DNA of 64,000 bases from positions 1 to 64,000 of the forward strand of contig JAPTJF010000003.1 of assembly GCA_029339195.1 (NCBI GenBank), given 5' to 3'. Shown in pieces: positions 11,201 to 23,300 of the stretch. The DNA is from Micractinium sp. NFX-FRZ. Its lineage: Eukaryota; Chlorophyta; Trebouxiophyceae; Chlorellales; Chlorellaceae. The stretch's first letter is position 1; every line of letters begins with the position of its first letter. The notes below the pieces were generated by a model, which saw nothing but the letters and a program-made list of their open reading frames with translations, made no database searches and was not told where the DNA came from. The position numbers and the translations under genes were made by a program.

Positions 11201-12014
11201 CCGGCGTCAAACTCCCCCTCGTAGCGGTCCCCCCGCTCCGCGCGCTGGATGCCGCCGCCCAGGCCGTTGCCAAACACGAGCACGCCCTTGTTGTGGGGGA
11301 TGTCGTTCAGCATCAGGCCCTCGTACCTGTTGGCGGCAAGGCAGGGAGGAGCAGGGGTGCGAGGAATGATACATCAGGTGCAAGCGGGGCCCTCGGGTTC
11401 AGGTCGTACAGGACCCGAGGCAGGGCTGACAGGTGCCAATGGGGACACGCAAACACAGCGCCGGCGTAGTTGTGCACACCCATGCTGCCAGCCTGGCACC
11501 CAGGCTGCCTCCCGCCGCTCACGTGGTGCCATCATCATACACGTAGCTGTGCCACTTGAGCGCGTTGCCCACAAAGGGGGCGTAGGGGTGGTTGCTGCCC
11601 GCCAGCCACCACTGCACGTGGAATGTGGCACCGAGGGCACTGGGCGTGAGGAGAGTGCACAACACGTCGTCGCCATGACAGAGCCACATAATTCCAGATG
11701 AGGCGCCACATGCATGTGATAATCATGCACCGAGCAGGGCCCCGCAGCGGGCCCCTGCCAGCCGCCCGCCGCCGCTGCCGGTAGTCCTCGCCACCACCGT
11801 GCTGCTCGCGTAACTGCTAGCTCGCTCCCTGAGCCTGCTATGCTGCACACACGCAACCACGAGCGGCTGGGGGCCCTGGAAGCGGCCGAGAGGCGCCAGC
11901 ATGCGTGGCAGCTCGCCCGGCCCTCACCTGGGGGTCCTTGGGGCTCGCTGTCAAAGCGGAACCACCCTTGCCCTTCCAAGCCGGCACCGGCGGCAGCCCC
12001 TCGTCCTGCTCCAT
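8298..12014 (-). CDS. MORN-repeat protein, probable TIC100 homologue (chloroplast protein import)
   Basis: The spliced product opens MEQDEGLPPVPAW (exon 12014-11928), then WWLAGSNHPYAPFVGNALKW and YVYDDGTTYEGLML (from 11611). MORN units follow: DRYEGEFDAGFASGMGQYT, GRVYRGEWTAGMRHG and GCGVEYDTTPFLK. After these come DAAWAEAQPEIEGRKRMGTW and WRFAQDGNGMPAPL, then a basic helical stretch (AKAQKRWRKKEARKKRN) and an acidic/Gln-rich tail with DDEDEEIDDDD. The stop is at 8298. MORN repeats plus a YAPFVGNALKW-type segment and a long charged tail recall TIC100, a subunit of the inner-envelope TIC complex. I am sure of the MORN repeats, less sure of the TIC100 name. No clear transit peptide is seen at the chosen start. 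The gene is divergent from TEF30. A displaced copy of one exon edge lies at 8995-9025. Confidence 0.8.
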
Positions 12015-12399
12015 AGTGATAGCCGAGGCGAGTAAGGCGCCCTGGTGCTCTGCTGCGGCTGCCGGCTCTCAAACCGCTGGCGATGGGGATGCCGGACCGC
12101 TAGGAACGGTCAGCCGTGACGCCGGAGCTCGATAGGCAGCAGGAGGTGATGGGTGGCCGGGCTGTATGCAAGCTCCCGGCTGTCTGCACTCTTGGACAGC
12201 CTCTTTCACGAGCCTGTCGCTGCCAGCGGTGGTGGCACCGCGCGATGGCTTCGTTATCCCCTGCAACTCCAGCTGGAGGGTCGCGGCATGCACAGCAGGC
12301 CTGCCACCAACTCTCGCCTGCGCCCATTGCCGGCATCGGCCTGCGCACCTCGCCAGACACGCGTCATAAATATCATAGCAGCAGCCGCAGCAAGCAACC
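12015..12399. promoter_or_regulatory. Shared divergent promoter of the MORN/TIC100-like gene and TEF30
   Basis: There are 385 bp between two opposed start codons. An A/T patch (CATAAATATCATAG) at 12363-12376 is the only TATA-like word. It sits about 25 bp before the TEF30 ATG, so it is more likely 5' leader than TATA box. Both neighbours are predicted plastid proteins, which would fit co-regulation, but that is inference. Confidence 0.5.
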
Positions 12400-15300
12400 A
12401 TGGCCTCTGCAGCTGCAACTCTCTCACACCCTGTGGGCAGGGCCTCCCGGCAACAGCCGGCGGGCGCCTCCTTCAGGTGCGGACTCCCCTGCATTTGTGT
12501 GTGGTCCATTGGACGCACAGGGCCACACCTCCCACCTTGTCACTGCGCCCCCACCATGTGCTCCCACGCTGCCTTGCAGGCCCTCTGCCGCGGCTCCCCG
12601 CCTGCGCACCAGCAGCGCGGCCCCCCTGGAGCAGCAGCAGGTGATCCCCAAACGCCCTGGAGGCCTGGAGATCGCGTGGGGAGTGGGGAGAGCTAGGCAG
12701 AGCGGCGGAGGAGGGGTTGCCGCCGGGCGGCGCTGTGGCTCGCCGCACGCACACACACTCCGCGAGCCCTCCAGCTCCAGCCCCTGCTGGCGCTGCTGTC
12801 GACACCGTCATGCAGCTCACCGTGCGTGCCTGCTGTCTCCCACTGCTGCTGTAGCGTGCGGCCCAGCGCGCGGTGCGTGCCAGCGCTGCGGAGACCAAGG
12901 TGGCGCAGGCGGCCACCTCGGCTGCTGAGGAGTACTATGAGGTACGGACAGGAAACGGGGTCAAATCTGTGATGCTTGATGCGATCGATTGTGTGGCAAG
13001 GGCTTGACAAGGGAAGGCATGAGGGTAGGGGCCTGGGCGAGGGCGGCTCCCAGAGTGTGTGTGGGCGGGTGGGTGGGTGAGGGGCAGCAGAGCTCCCGCT
13101 GCTCATCTGCCATCCATCGGCAGGCATCGGATCTGCCGTGTTGGCTGGATAAGGAAACACATGCCTGTGGTGTACAGCTGCCAGCACAGAGGGTCTGGGT
13201 GCCCCAGCGTTCCTGCCCGCCCGCTGTCGCCCGACGTTCACATGTGGTGCCACCCCTGGCCATTCCCACTGGCGTCAAACTTGCGCCCACCGTAGATCGA
13301 TGCCGAAGGCACAACACCTGCGTCCTCCCCCCCCGCCCCCCCACAGGTCACCCTTGCCAAGCCCATTGGCGTCAAGTTTGGTCGCGGCAACGACGGCGGC
13401 GCGTACATCATCCGCACAGACCCCAAGCTGGGCAACACCGACGAGCGGGTGGGTGCAGCACCATGGCGCTGCTGAGTAACTGAAGCGCGGGCATGCGCTG
13501 AATTGGGGGTCCCTTGGCCAGGCAGGGAGGCTGGGGGCCAATGGGCCCGGTGAGCTCTGAACGCCGAGCTGGGCGCCATCGATGCACGCACACTGGCAGC
13601 TGGGTGCATAGTTGTACCGGTGATGTTGAGACGGGATGTGATTGCAGTGGCGGGGTGGGTGAGGCAGAATGCGGGGTATGTGCGGGTCTGTGGCGCCGGC
13701 ACATGGGGGAGGCACATGCCCCCCCTGCTCATCTGCCGTCCCCCGCCCTCCTCCTCTTCTTCGGACATGCACCCGCAGATTGAGGTGGGAGACAAGGTGG
13801 TCAAGGTGTCCGCATCCTTTGGCGGCGACATCTGGGAGGCGCTCAACTTTGGGCAGGTGGGCGGGTGGCACATGGGGGCGGGCCAAGGCGGGGGGGGAGT
13901 GGCGTGCACCTACTGGGTGTTGAAGGAGGGCGAGGGATGCAGTGGCGTGGGTGACGTGCACCTGTTGGGTGATGGAAGGTGTGTCATGCAGCGGAGTTGG
14001 GCAAACGTCTGCGGGGCGTTCACCTCTGGGCAGACCAGGGGGGTGAGCCGCAAACTGCGTCTGGGTGGGGTTGGAGGCGGTGTGCTGGTGCGGGTTGGGT
14101 GCGCTGAAGGTGTGCTCGCCCCCTGTCCCGTGCCCTCTCCCCATTCGTCTCCCCCTCCCTTCGCACTCCCAAATGTGTCATCACCCTCCGTGCCATGCGG
14201 CCTGCGCAACTGTGATGTCCGAGTGGAGACATGCGCCAACAACGCCCGCCATGCTTGCTGCCAACTGCCCTCAGGTCGTGTACGCCATCAAGACGCGTAA
14301 CGGCGACGTGTACCTCCAGATCAAGCGCAACTTTGGGGACATGAGCGCGCTGCAGGTGGGCACACGCTGCGGGGGGAGAATGCGGGAGAGGGTTGGATCG
14401 GGGGAGGTGCCGTGCTGCTTGTTAGGCGCAGGCCAGATATTGCAGGGAGGCGCGGAGCTGTGGGGACATGAATGGGCTGCAGGTGGCCATAGAGGGGGTG
14501 CAGGGCGAGGGAGGACGCTGTGTTGTACTCACGGCGGTACACGCGGCGGCGCTGGAGCCGCCACTCGGAGCGATATGAGCTCGCTGCAGTGCGGGTGAAT
14601 GTTTGGTGGGGGGCAGGAGAGACGAGGGCAGTCGGCCAGATGCTCATGGATGGATTGGATGCTCATGTTTTCTCCCTCTCTTTGCACTGCACATGGCGTC
14701 CCGCCTCCCTAGTGGAATGGCAAGAAAGGGGGAGGGGGCAAAGGCTACAGGGCTGGTGTGTAGGCTGAGGAACGTGCACCCAACAAGTACAGAGCACACT
14801 TGTCGACCCATCCCCTCTGTGTGTTCTTGGCAGGAGGAGGAGCTGACCGAGGCTGAGAAGCAGTTCAAGGCGGAGCGCGGCGGCGGCAACTACGGCGCCG
14901 GCACCAAGGAGATGCAGGTGGGGTGGGGTGGGGTGGGGTGGAGCCGGGGACGGGCGGGACGGGTGCGGGACATTGTTGCGGTGCGCTGCAAAGTGACGGT
15001 AGTGGGCATGTCGGTAGTTCCCAAGTTGGTGTGTGGCTAGGACTGGGGCCCCTGGCAGCTGCTGCCAGGCTGGCGGCAGCTGCATGCGTGGAGCAAAGCC
15101 CGGCTCCCCGCCCTACCTTAGCTGGCAGAGCCCTGTTGTCACCCGTCTGCCCCTCCGCCCTGCCCCCCCGCCTCCACCCCTGCCTCCAGGCGCGCAACTA
15201 CATCAACCGCAAGGAGCAGGAGCGGGAGCGGCGCCAGCTGTTTGACGACGCGCTCGTCAAGTTCAAGAAGGGCACCATCGAGGAGGTGGGTGGCGGAGTG

Positions 15301-16677
15301 GGTGGGCCGCTTGCCTGCCTTGTGTTCTTTGCTGATGGGCACCCTTGCGCACCCTGGCTTCCGTGGCGCCACTTGCCATGTGGAGGATGGGCGGTCAAGG
15401 AGGCAGGGGTGTGGGAGCGCGGCTCTGCCTGTCCCTGCCTGCTTCGGTGCCTGTCGCTGCCACGCGCTTCTCAGCACTGCGAGCATGCCGCTCACTCCTG
15501 GCCTTCCCCCGTGGTTGCTCAATCAAGTTGCAGGGCATGCATAACTGTGAGCATGCGGCGAGCGCACACCCAGCTTCTGTTGGTCACATGGTGTTCCCCC
15601 CCCGCCCCCTTCTCCTGCCCGGCTGCAGGCCCTGATTGACTTTGAGAACGTGCTTGCGCTGGAGCCCAAGAACTACCTGGGCGACGACTTCTCGCGCGTC
15701 ACCCAGGTGGGCGGGGGGCCGGGTGGGCGGGGGCGCCAGCCAGGCGCAAGGGGCTTTCGTTTCCGTGGCAGGCTGGGGGAGCGTGGTGCGGCTGCATGCG
15801 TTGGGGGGGGATTGCGGGTGTGCACACCAGGGGCGACTTGTTTCGCGGGAAGCGGGGCAGGGGTGCTGGCCGAGTGCGTGCTCGGGTTGCGCCGCCCACC
15901 TGGGCGGCAATCAGCACGGCCGCATGCGCGTGCACCCGCCCTCCCAAGGAGTCCACACTGCCGTGCAGTACGACGCCGGGCTCCCACATGCTTGCTTACA
16001 CCACGTGTGCTGCTCCTGCCCCTCCTCACGCGCAGATCTACCGCGTGACCCAGTACAACATTGCGTGCTGCTACTCAATGCTGGAGCAGACGGAGAGCGG
16101 GCTGGAGGCGCTCAACGCAGCCATGGCCGCGGGTGAGAGCTTGGTGCTCCGTGTGTCGACAGCTCACTATGTATGCACTTGTGCAGTGATGTGCGGGAAG
16201 AGTGGGAGGGAGGGTGGAGACGTATGTGCGCTTATTGGGTGCCAGGCAGCCGTGGCCTCAGGGGAGAGGCCCAGGAGGGGTGCGTACGTTGGGTTTGCAT
16301 GTAGCGTCAGTGCGGTCGTGGGAAGGCAGCGGGGTGGAAGTGGGCGGCATGCACGCCAGTCTGCTTGGCCCCGTGGGGCGTGACCCGGCCTGGCCTGATG
16401 CCCCGCTCCCTCACCTAGCCCACGTCGTGCTGTCCGCTACCCTCCCCCACCTGTTCCTTGCTTTGATCCGGCTTTGCCTGCCCCACCTCCCATTGCCACT
16501 GCAGGCTTTGAGGACTACTCCAAGATCCGGTCCGACCCCAACCTGTCTGTGCTGCGCAAGTCGCCCAAGTTCAAGACGCTCATCAACCGCTACGACGAGC
16601 CGCTGATCAACGAGGGCGCCATCAAGGCCCTGAAGTCCATCTTCTCCTTTGGCAAGAAGGACGAGGATGACCTGTGA
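12400..16677 (+). CDS. TEF30: MET1/TEF30 photosystem II assembly and repair factor (PDZ + TPR), chloroplast
   Basis: Eleven exons, each phase checked (12400-12476, 12580-12640, 12855-12941, 13347-13448, 13779-13856, 14275-14355, 14834-14917, 15190-15285, 15629-15706, 16036-16132, 16505-16677), give 337 residues. The start [19 protein letters not shown] is a Ser/Ala/Arg-rich plastid transit peptide, and the ATG sits in the good context AACCATGG. A PDZ-like domain follows ([29 protein letters not shown]). A linker with [20 protein letters not shown] comes next, then TPR helices ([37 protein letters not shown]). The end [20 protein letters not shown] and [16 protein letters not shown] is the signature of Arabidopsis MET1 and Chlamydomonas TEF30, which attach to PSII core complexes on stroma thylakoids and promote supercomplex assembly and repair. 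Several introns hold echoes of exon edges. TGTAA at 16802-16806 is a likely poly(A) signal. Confidence 0.95.
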
Positions 16678-17379
16678 AGGGGCCGGTGCTGATGTGGCAT
16701 CAAGCTGACGTGGCACTGCTTCTGACGTGGCGCTAATGCCCGCACAGCATCTGACAGCGCTGGCGTTGTGTTCAGCACAGCACGAGTGGCCCTGGCTGCC
16801 ATGTAACCCCGCACTCCCCACCCCCTGCCCTCACTGCCCTCCCGGGCGGGCGCCACCCCCTTGGAAGACGAACGAGAAAACCGAACCCTGCCCCTAACCC
16901 ACCCCCTTACTGCATCCCCTCTTCTCTTTATTTGATTCTGCTGCCCTCCGCACCGCCAATTCGTTTCCTGCCTACCCATTGATGCCTGGCCTTCTGATGT
17001 TGCAACGCCAGACGCCCCCCGCAACACACACGTCCCAGGATGCTCACAGGCCAAGCAGGCAGATCCGGCAGGCGGGCGGGCAGGGTAGACAAGTGCTGAT
17101 GCCAGGGTCCACCAAGCCAGGCAATATGAAACTTTCCGAGGCCTGGGCTGCGCCTTGCTACATGGCTGCGCAGGCTGCATGGCGTGGGTCTGCATGCATG
17201 CACGACTGCCGGCTTTGAGATCGAGTGCCAGCCCCCCAGCTCCTGCGCCTCCTGGTCTCCTGGGCTCAGCGCCGTGGGCCGCTGCGGCTGATGGGGCGCG
17301 GCCAGCTCATGACGTCTTTGTCTTGCATTACAAAGCTTTTCACGGTTATTAGCAGTAACTGGTTGAAGGGGAGGCCCAT
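16678..17379. other. Convergent intergenic region after TEF30
   Basis: No gene is seen in these 700 bp. The TEF30 3' UTR begins with three close copies of CTGAYGTGGC (16688-16733), a G-box-like ACGT core in two of them. TGTAA at 16802-16806 is the likely TEF30 poly(A) signal. TTACA at 17328-17332 is a possible minus-strand signal for the exostosin gene, only 50 bp past its stop. Confidence 0.5.
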
Positions 17380-20300
17380 CTATCGTGTGGCCGGTATTCT
17401 GGAGTGCAGCCAGGCCATGACGGTGGCAAAGGCGTCGTCTGCCGCCGGGTCCAGGTCGGGCAGGGAGTCGGGCAGCGACAGCGGGGGGCTGCCAGGGGTG
17501 ACGCCTGCCGCAGCTGCTTCTGCTGCGTTCTCTTTCTGCAGCTCCCGCACGCGCTGGGCGTAGGGGCGGTAGGAGGAGTAGGTGAACCTGCATGAAAGGG
17601 GGGGGGGGGGGAGCAGGGGGTGCGGGAGGCACAATGACGGCGGTAAGCATGGCGTGCAGTTGGGACGTGCCAGAGGATGTGCTGGTGAGGTGAGGGGCAG
17701 TGGGTGGAGGTGCAGGACAAGGCTGGGGGTGTGGGGTGGTAGGGGATGAGCGGACAGCACAGTGTGTGGTGTGGTGGGCCAGGCAGAGGTAGGGCACAGG
17801 TGGTGGGAGGGTGGGAGGAGTGAGTTGACTGTGCAGAGGGCAGCGGTGGCCATGAGGGGCGCAAGGGGGGAGGGCCACAGTGGGAGGAGGATGCGGTGCA
17901 GCAACACGGAACGGGTGAACAGGACGGGCTGGGGACAGCGGTGGCAGGCTCATCCCCTGCCCGACCACTCCTCTCTTGTCGTACATCTTGGCCCAACCCC
18001 GCCTCCTGCTGCCTCCCCACACCGCTCTCCAACCTTCCGACCCTCCACCCCATGCCGCCCCTGCCCAGCACTCCCCCCCGCTCACACATGCACCACCTGC
18101 AAAACCACACACGTGTCCCGCGACAATCGCAGCTCACCGCTGCCAGACGCGTGCCATGGCCGCCCGCATCTCCTGCCGCCGCTCCTCCGACACCGCCGCC
18201 AGGATGTCGGGCAGCTTTTCGACGTCCTTCTGGGCGATTCGTATTGTGAACTGGGAGAGGTCGATGACGGAGTCGAACGACACCACCACGTCGTCCTGCC
18301 AGCAACAGAAGGGCCGAGAAGAGGGAGGGTATTGAGACGTGGGCTGGGTGTCGGAGTCTGGGCAGGCAGGCAGGTAGGCAGGCAGGGCCCCTCTCCCACC
18401 CTCCCCATGTGCCCTACCATGATGATGACGGGCAGGCAGCCGTTGAGCGTGGCGTCGTCCATGCGCGCGCTCCACCCGTGCCCGGGCACCACGAGGCAGA
18501 AGATGGAGGAGGACATGAGCTCGGAGTAGTCGCCCGGGAAGTCGTCGTACCTGCGCATACACACACACACACACGAACGAGCGGAATACGGAAGTGTGGG
18601 ATAGGGGTAGGGTTGGGAGGCAGGAGACGGGGGGCGGAGGGGAGCAGGCGAGGGCGGGAGCCCAGGTCACCCTCCTCCCTCCCCGGGTGTGCCACAGGGG
18701 GGGGGGGGTGGGAGGCGCAGCAGCGAAGCAGACATTGTTGAGCTTAGCAAGATGCAGGGGCAAGTGGACGGGGGGTGGACAGCGAGTAGGTTTCTGTGTG
18801 GTGGTGGGGGGCTTGCAGAGCGGAGCAAGGGCTGCTGCATTGCGCAGCAGCAGTTGTGGTAGGGGGAGCGAGCAGCAGGGGTGGGTGTGCTGACAACGGG
18901 CGGCGGGCAGCTGAGCTGCGTACAAGCCGGCTCCGCTGCCCCACACAAGGCATGCCGACGCGCACGTTCCGTCTTGAGAGGGAGGGGGAGGGAAACGGCG
19001 GCACTCACTCTCCGATCTGTATGTTGTACTTCTCCTTCCAGCCGCCCGCCAGCGAGGCGTTGACCAGGCGCTGCCGGATGCCGCGCGAGTAGGGGGGCCA
19101 CCCCATCTGGACCTGCATAGAGGATGTGATGCAATACATCGCGGCTTTGCTGGACCCAAGTCAAGTGCAAGCAACCTAGCAACAGCGCAGGGCCCCTGTG
19201 CACGTGCCACAAAAGTCTGGGTCAGGGTCATCAGCACCGAGTTTGGTAGACGAGCAGAGCGGGGGCGGTAAGGCGGCATGCGCCCCTCCCCGCCCTCCCT
19301 CCCCGCCCCCCTCCACCGCCACCATGCAAGCAGGGCTGTGCACGCGTGCCCCCGCCTCACCAGGCCGCGGTGGAAGGCCAGGATGGTGCGGTTGCGTGTG
19401 TGCCCCCCCAGCAGGGGTGACTTGTGGAAGTGGTTGGGGTTCTTCATCAGCGGGACCACCAGGTCCTGCACAACATACAGCAATCAAGTACATTTGCCTT
19501 GTGGAGACGGGGTTGTATGGGGGGGGGAGAAGGTCGGCGGACAGACTTGCGTGGTGCCAATGCGCCAGGAAAGGGAGCAGAGTTCAGCTGCACACGCGGC
19601 GCAAGGACGAATGGTTGGGGTGGGCAGCCAGTCAGCTGCTCGCAAGCAGCAGCGCCAGGCGTGCCGCTCACTGCCACCCACCCACCCTGCCCGCCCCCTG
19701 TCTGCTCGCCTTTTCTGGGTCGTAGCACTGGTGCCCCTGGAACTTCCACAGAAAGCCGTCTGGAGCCCACTGCAGGGACAAAGAGGATGCGCCGTCAGCC
19801 CAGGCCGGCCGGCGCTGCGGGGCTCCCGCACGCCCCCGCTGCCCTGATGGCGCTGCCAGCATATCATGCGCAGCATAGCGCATGATGCACAGCGCAGCAA
19901 CATGAGCAGCTGGCATGCACACATGCTGCAGGTTCACAGCCCGAGCAAGCAAGCTATAGAATGCACGCTGAGCCTGCACCCAGCCAGGCTCACATGCGGG
20001 TGTTGGAATTCCACCGAGTACTCGTCTTCCCAGTACCTGCAACGGGAGGGGGAGATGAGGGGGCACCTCAGATGAAGGCCCACCCACAGGGGTCAGGGGA
20101 GACGAAGTCAGCTCAACCTCCTAATACCTGCAGGGTCAAACACAAGCAGTGAAACCAGGGAGGCCGTAACCAACTAGCAGGCAGCATGGATTGTTAGAGT
20201 GCGCATGCTCCCGGCACGTGTGGTGGTGACACGCGCACAGGTGCCAGACACTGGGATGAGCGGCTCCAGCAGCAGCTCAGCAGCGACTGGCATGCCTGCT

Positions 20301-23300
20301 GCGGAGTGCACTGCCTGCGTGCGGCACCCTGAGCCTGTGCCTGCTCTGCCTGCTGCCAGCGCTGCCCGCCTCACCCCGTGGTTGTGGTGTGGTTGGGCCC
20401 GTCCATGCGCCCCCAGTGCGTGAGGATGATGCTGGGGCGGATGGCGGAGGGCACGTAGCAGGAGGCCTCGTCGTGCGACACCAGCCAGATGTGGTCCTTG
20501 CCGCCCCGCCGGTCCCTGCAGTACAGGCAGTGCATGTCGTACAGTGTCAGCGACGTTCTCTCACTGTTGCTCGGACTTGCACCCGGAAATACTATGGTCG
20601 CATGCCCCCCGACTTACAAACCTGCTGCACACTCATATGCTGTATTGTATGTAAACCTGCCCCTCACCAGTAGGGGTAGTGCGACTGCACCCAGTGGTAC
20701 GCCTCCAGCAGCATGTTGGTCACGCCATGCACCCGCGTCTCGTGCACGCCGTACCAAAAGTCGCGTGGCGTGTCGCTGACGCCCCTGCAGCCAATGTCGA
20801 ACACGTGGAATGGTTGCGGCACCGGTAGGGCAGGGGGAATTGGACAGAGGCAGGGGCAGGTGTGGTGGTGGCGCAGGTCATTGTCAAGGTTCCAGGCCCT
20901 TTGGACACCCCCCTGCCCCCCGGCACATGCAGCCCGCACCTGACTGGCTCGATGAAGCAGGAGGTGAGTACCGGCACGTAGAAATAGTCTGCGCACAGGC
21001 AGGTTGAAGTTCGAATGAGGGTTTGGGAAAAAGCAGGGGACAGGGCAGCAGAGGGAGGAACAACCATAAAAACACAGGAAGGGATGGAGCGGCGCTGGAG
21101 TGGGGCAGCGCATGGCAAAGCGCATGGCCAGGACTGAGGGCAGCTGCACCGCAAGAAGCATGCCCTATAACCACTTCTCGCACCAACTGCTCACGCCCAG
21201 TCCTTTCCTACCCCACCCCGAGAGTGAGCCTCCCGCCCGCCCTTACCACCCACATAGCCCCACCCCCCACCCACCCGCCTCCTCCGGGTCCAGCGTGCGG
21301 TGCTCGCTCTGCAGCAGCGTCTCCAGGAATCCAGGCTCAACATTAAAGGTCCAGCCTGCGGTGGGCCACCGGGGAGAATGGAGGGCGGGACAGAAACACC
21401 ACGGAGTTGGAGCATGCGCATGAGTGCAGCAGCTTCTCTAGACTTGGCTCAATGCCCATGACCTAAGTGAAGCACCACCAGTGTGCCTCACTGCACCTGC
21501 CGCCCTCCCTGCAGCGCATGGCGCACCCGGCAGTGCTCGCCTTGGTGCTCTGCGGGTGAAGTGGGGGAGTGCCCACTGCCCTCCCCAAGCTGTGCATGCT
21601 CTGCTGCTCACGAGCGTGCAACCACACCACAGCACTGCATTGGAAGTGTTGTAATGCTGCATTGCCACGCTAAATCCCTCCCCCACCCCCTGGTCGCCTC
21701 GTGCTGCACACGGTGCACGCGTGCACCCACCCGACAATGCGGTCTGGTTGCCTGCGGTGTAGTGGCGGGACGTGCAGCCGTTGCGCTCGTGCCGGTACTG
21801 CATCATCAGGGTGGCATAATCTGCGGCCATCTCGTACCTGCAGGCAAGTTGCACAACACACATGTCGCATGGCATCATGCATGCAGTGCCAAACGGCAGA
21901 CTGATCTGAAGAGAGGCAGAGGCAGAAGGTTGTGAAGGAGGGGAGGGATGTGCGTTGATGGTGCATTGATGGAAAGGAATGGTGCGATCGGTTGGCCTCT
22001 CGCACGCGCCGACCTACGCAGACCCACCCCGGCCAACCAACAGAGTAAGGTGCGATGAGGAGGAGTGAAGTGGAGGATACACAGACCGCCATGCCCAAGC
22101 AAGCGACTCCAGGCGCTGTGCGGAGGCATGCTGTTGTTGAGCAAGCGCAGCCAGCAGCCACCACCTCACGGCACCCCTCCCTTCTCACACTCACACGTAT
22201 ATGAGCGGCCGCTTGAGCGTGGCACCGGGCGCAAAGTCCTTGGCAGCGGGCGTGTGCACGTGGGGTGCAATCCAGGGCCGCTCAGCCTCACGCCCCGGCT
22301 TTGAGACGTCCGCTGCCTCGCTGCGGTGCGCGCAGTCAATGCCGTGCCACCCTGCAAGAGGGAGGGAGGCAGGGCGCACGCAAGCAAGCGGCGTGTGTAA
22401 AAGTTGGGTGGCGTGCAGCAATGCAGGGTGCTGCAGCAAATGCCTGCACAGAACAAACTGCACGTACAAACACACACACTTTCAACGCCAGCCCACCCTC
22501 TGCTCCAGCAGCCTGTCGCTGCCAGGCCCGCACCTGGGTCGCACTTGCAGTAGCCGTGCAGGCACTCCCCCCGCCCGTTGCACTGGTTGAAGCAAAACTG
22601 CATCCACAGGAGCAGGGGGGCAGGGGCAGGGAGGGGAGCAGTGTGCCGGTTCAGCTTGGTATCAACAGGCAACAGCAAGGTAAGCGGCAAGCTGACACAC
22701 GCATCGTGAGGGGCTCCGCTGAACCGGCCGGCGCTGCACACGCCTCCCCACCTGCTCATAGCGCTCCTCGCAGCCGTTACCGCCATAGCCTGCCAGGGCA
22801 GAGGGAAGCAACAAAATGCAGGTGGGTTGCAGTCAGCTGTTGGCACACACAGGCCAGCCAGAGCACCTTAAGGCAACTTGCAGGTAGCCTGGCTGCTGAA
22901 CGGGCAGTTGAGCACACCAGTGCTGGGTGGCGTGCACACGCGGGCAGACAGGCAGCAGGCAGACAGCGACAGGGCAGCTGGGAGGCCCTGCCCACCCTGC
23001 ATGCAGCCACCAACAAGCTGGAGCCCAATTGTCCACCCTGCAACCAGACGCACGCCCCGTCAGGGGAGCACCCATTCCTTCCAGTGCAGGCCGTCGGGCG
23101 GGCGGGCCAGCCGGCAGGCGGAGCGCAAGGACCAGTTGCCTTCCCCCAGCGCGCTCACCGTCGAGGAAGCACTCGCACTGGTGCTTGGGCACCTTTGCGT
23201 TGCACCACCCCTCGGGCCCAAACAGCAGCTCCGGGTCTATGGTGCCCCACCCCGTGATGTTGGGCTGGCACCAGCCGCCCATCATGCGGCCCTGCCTGAT

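Noticed and set aside
16928..18305. Long minus-strand open frames past and through the last exostosin A exons
   Set aside because: They are out of frame with the conserved LPDLDPAADDAFATVMAW end and include intron text.
20990..21025. tRNA-like B box (GTTCGAATG)
   Set aside because: No matching A box or cloverleaf nearby; it lies in an exostosin A intron.
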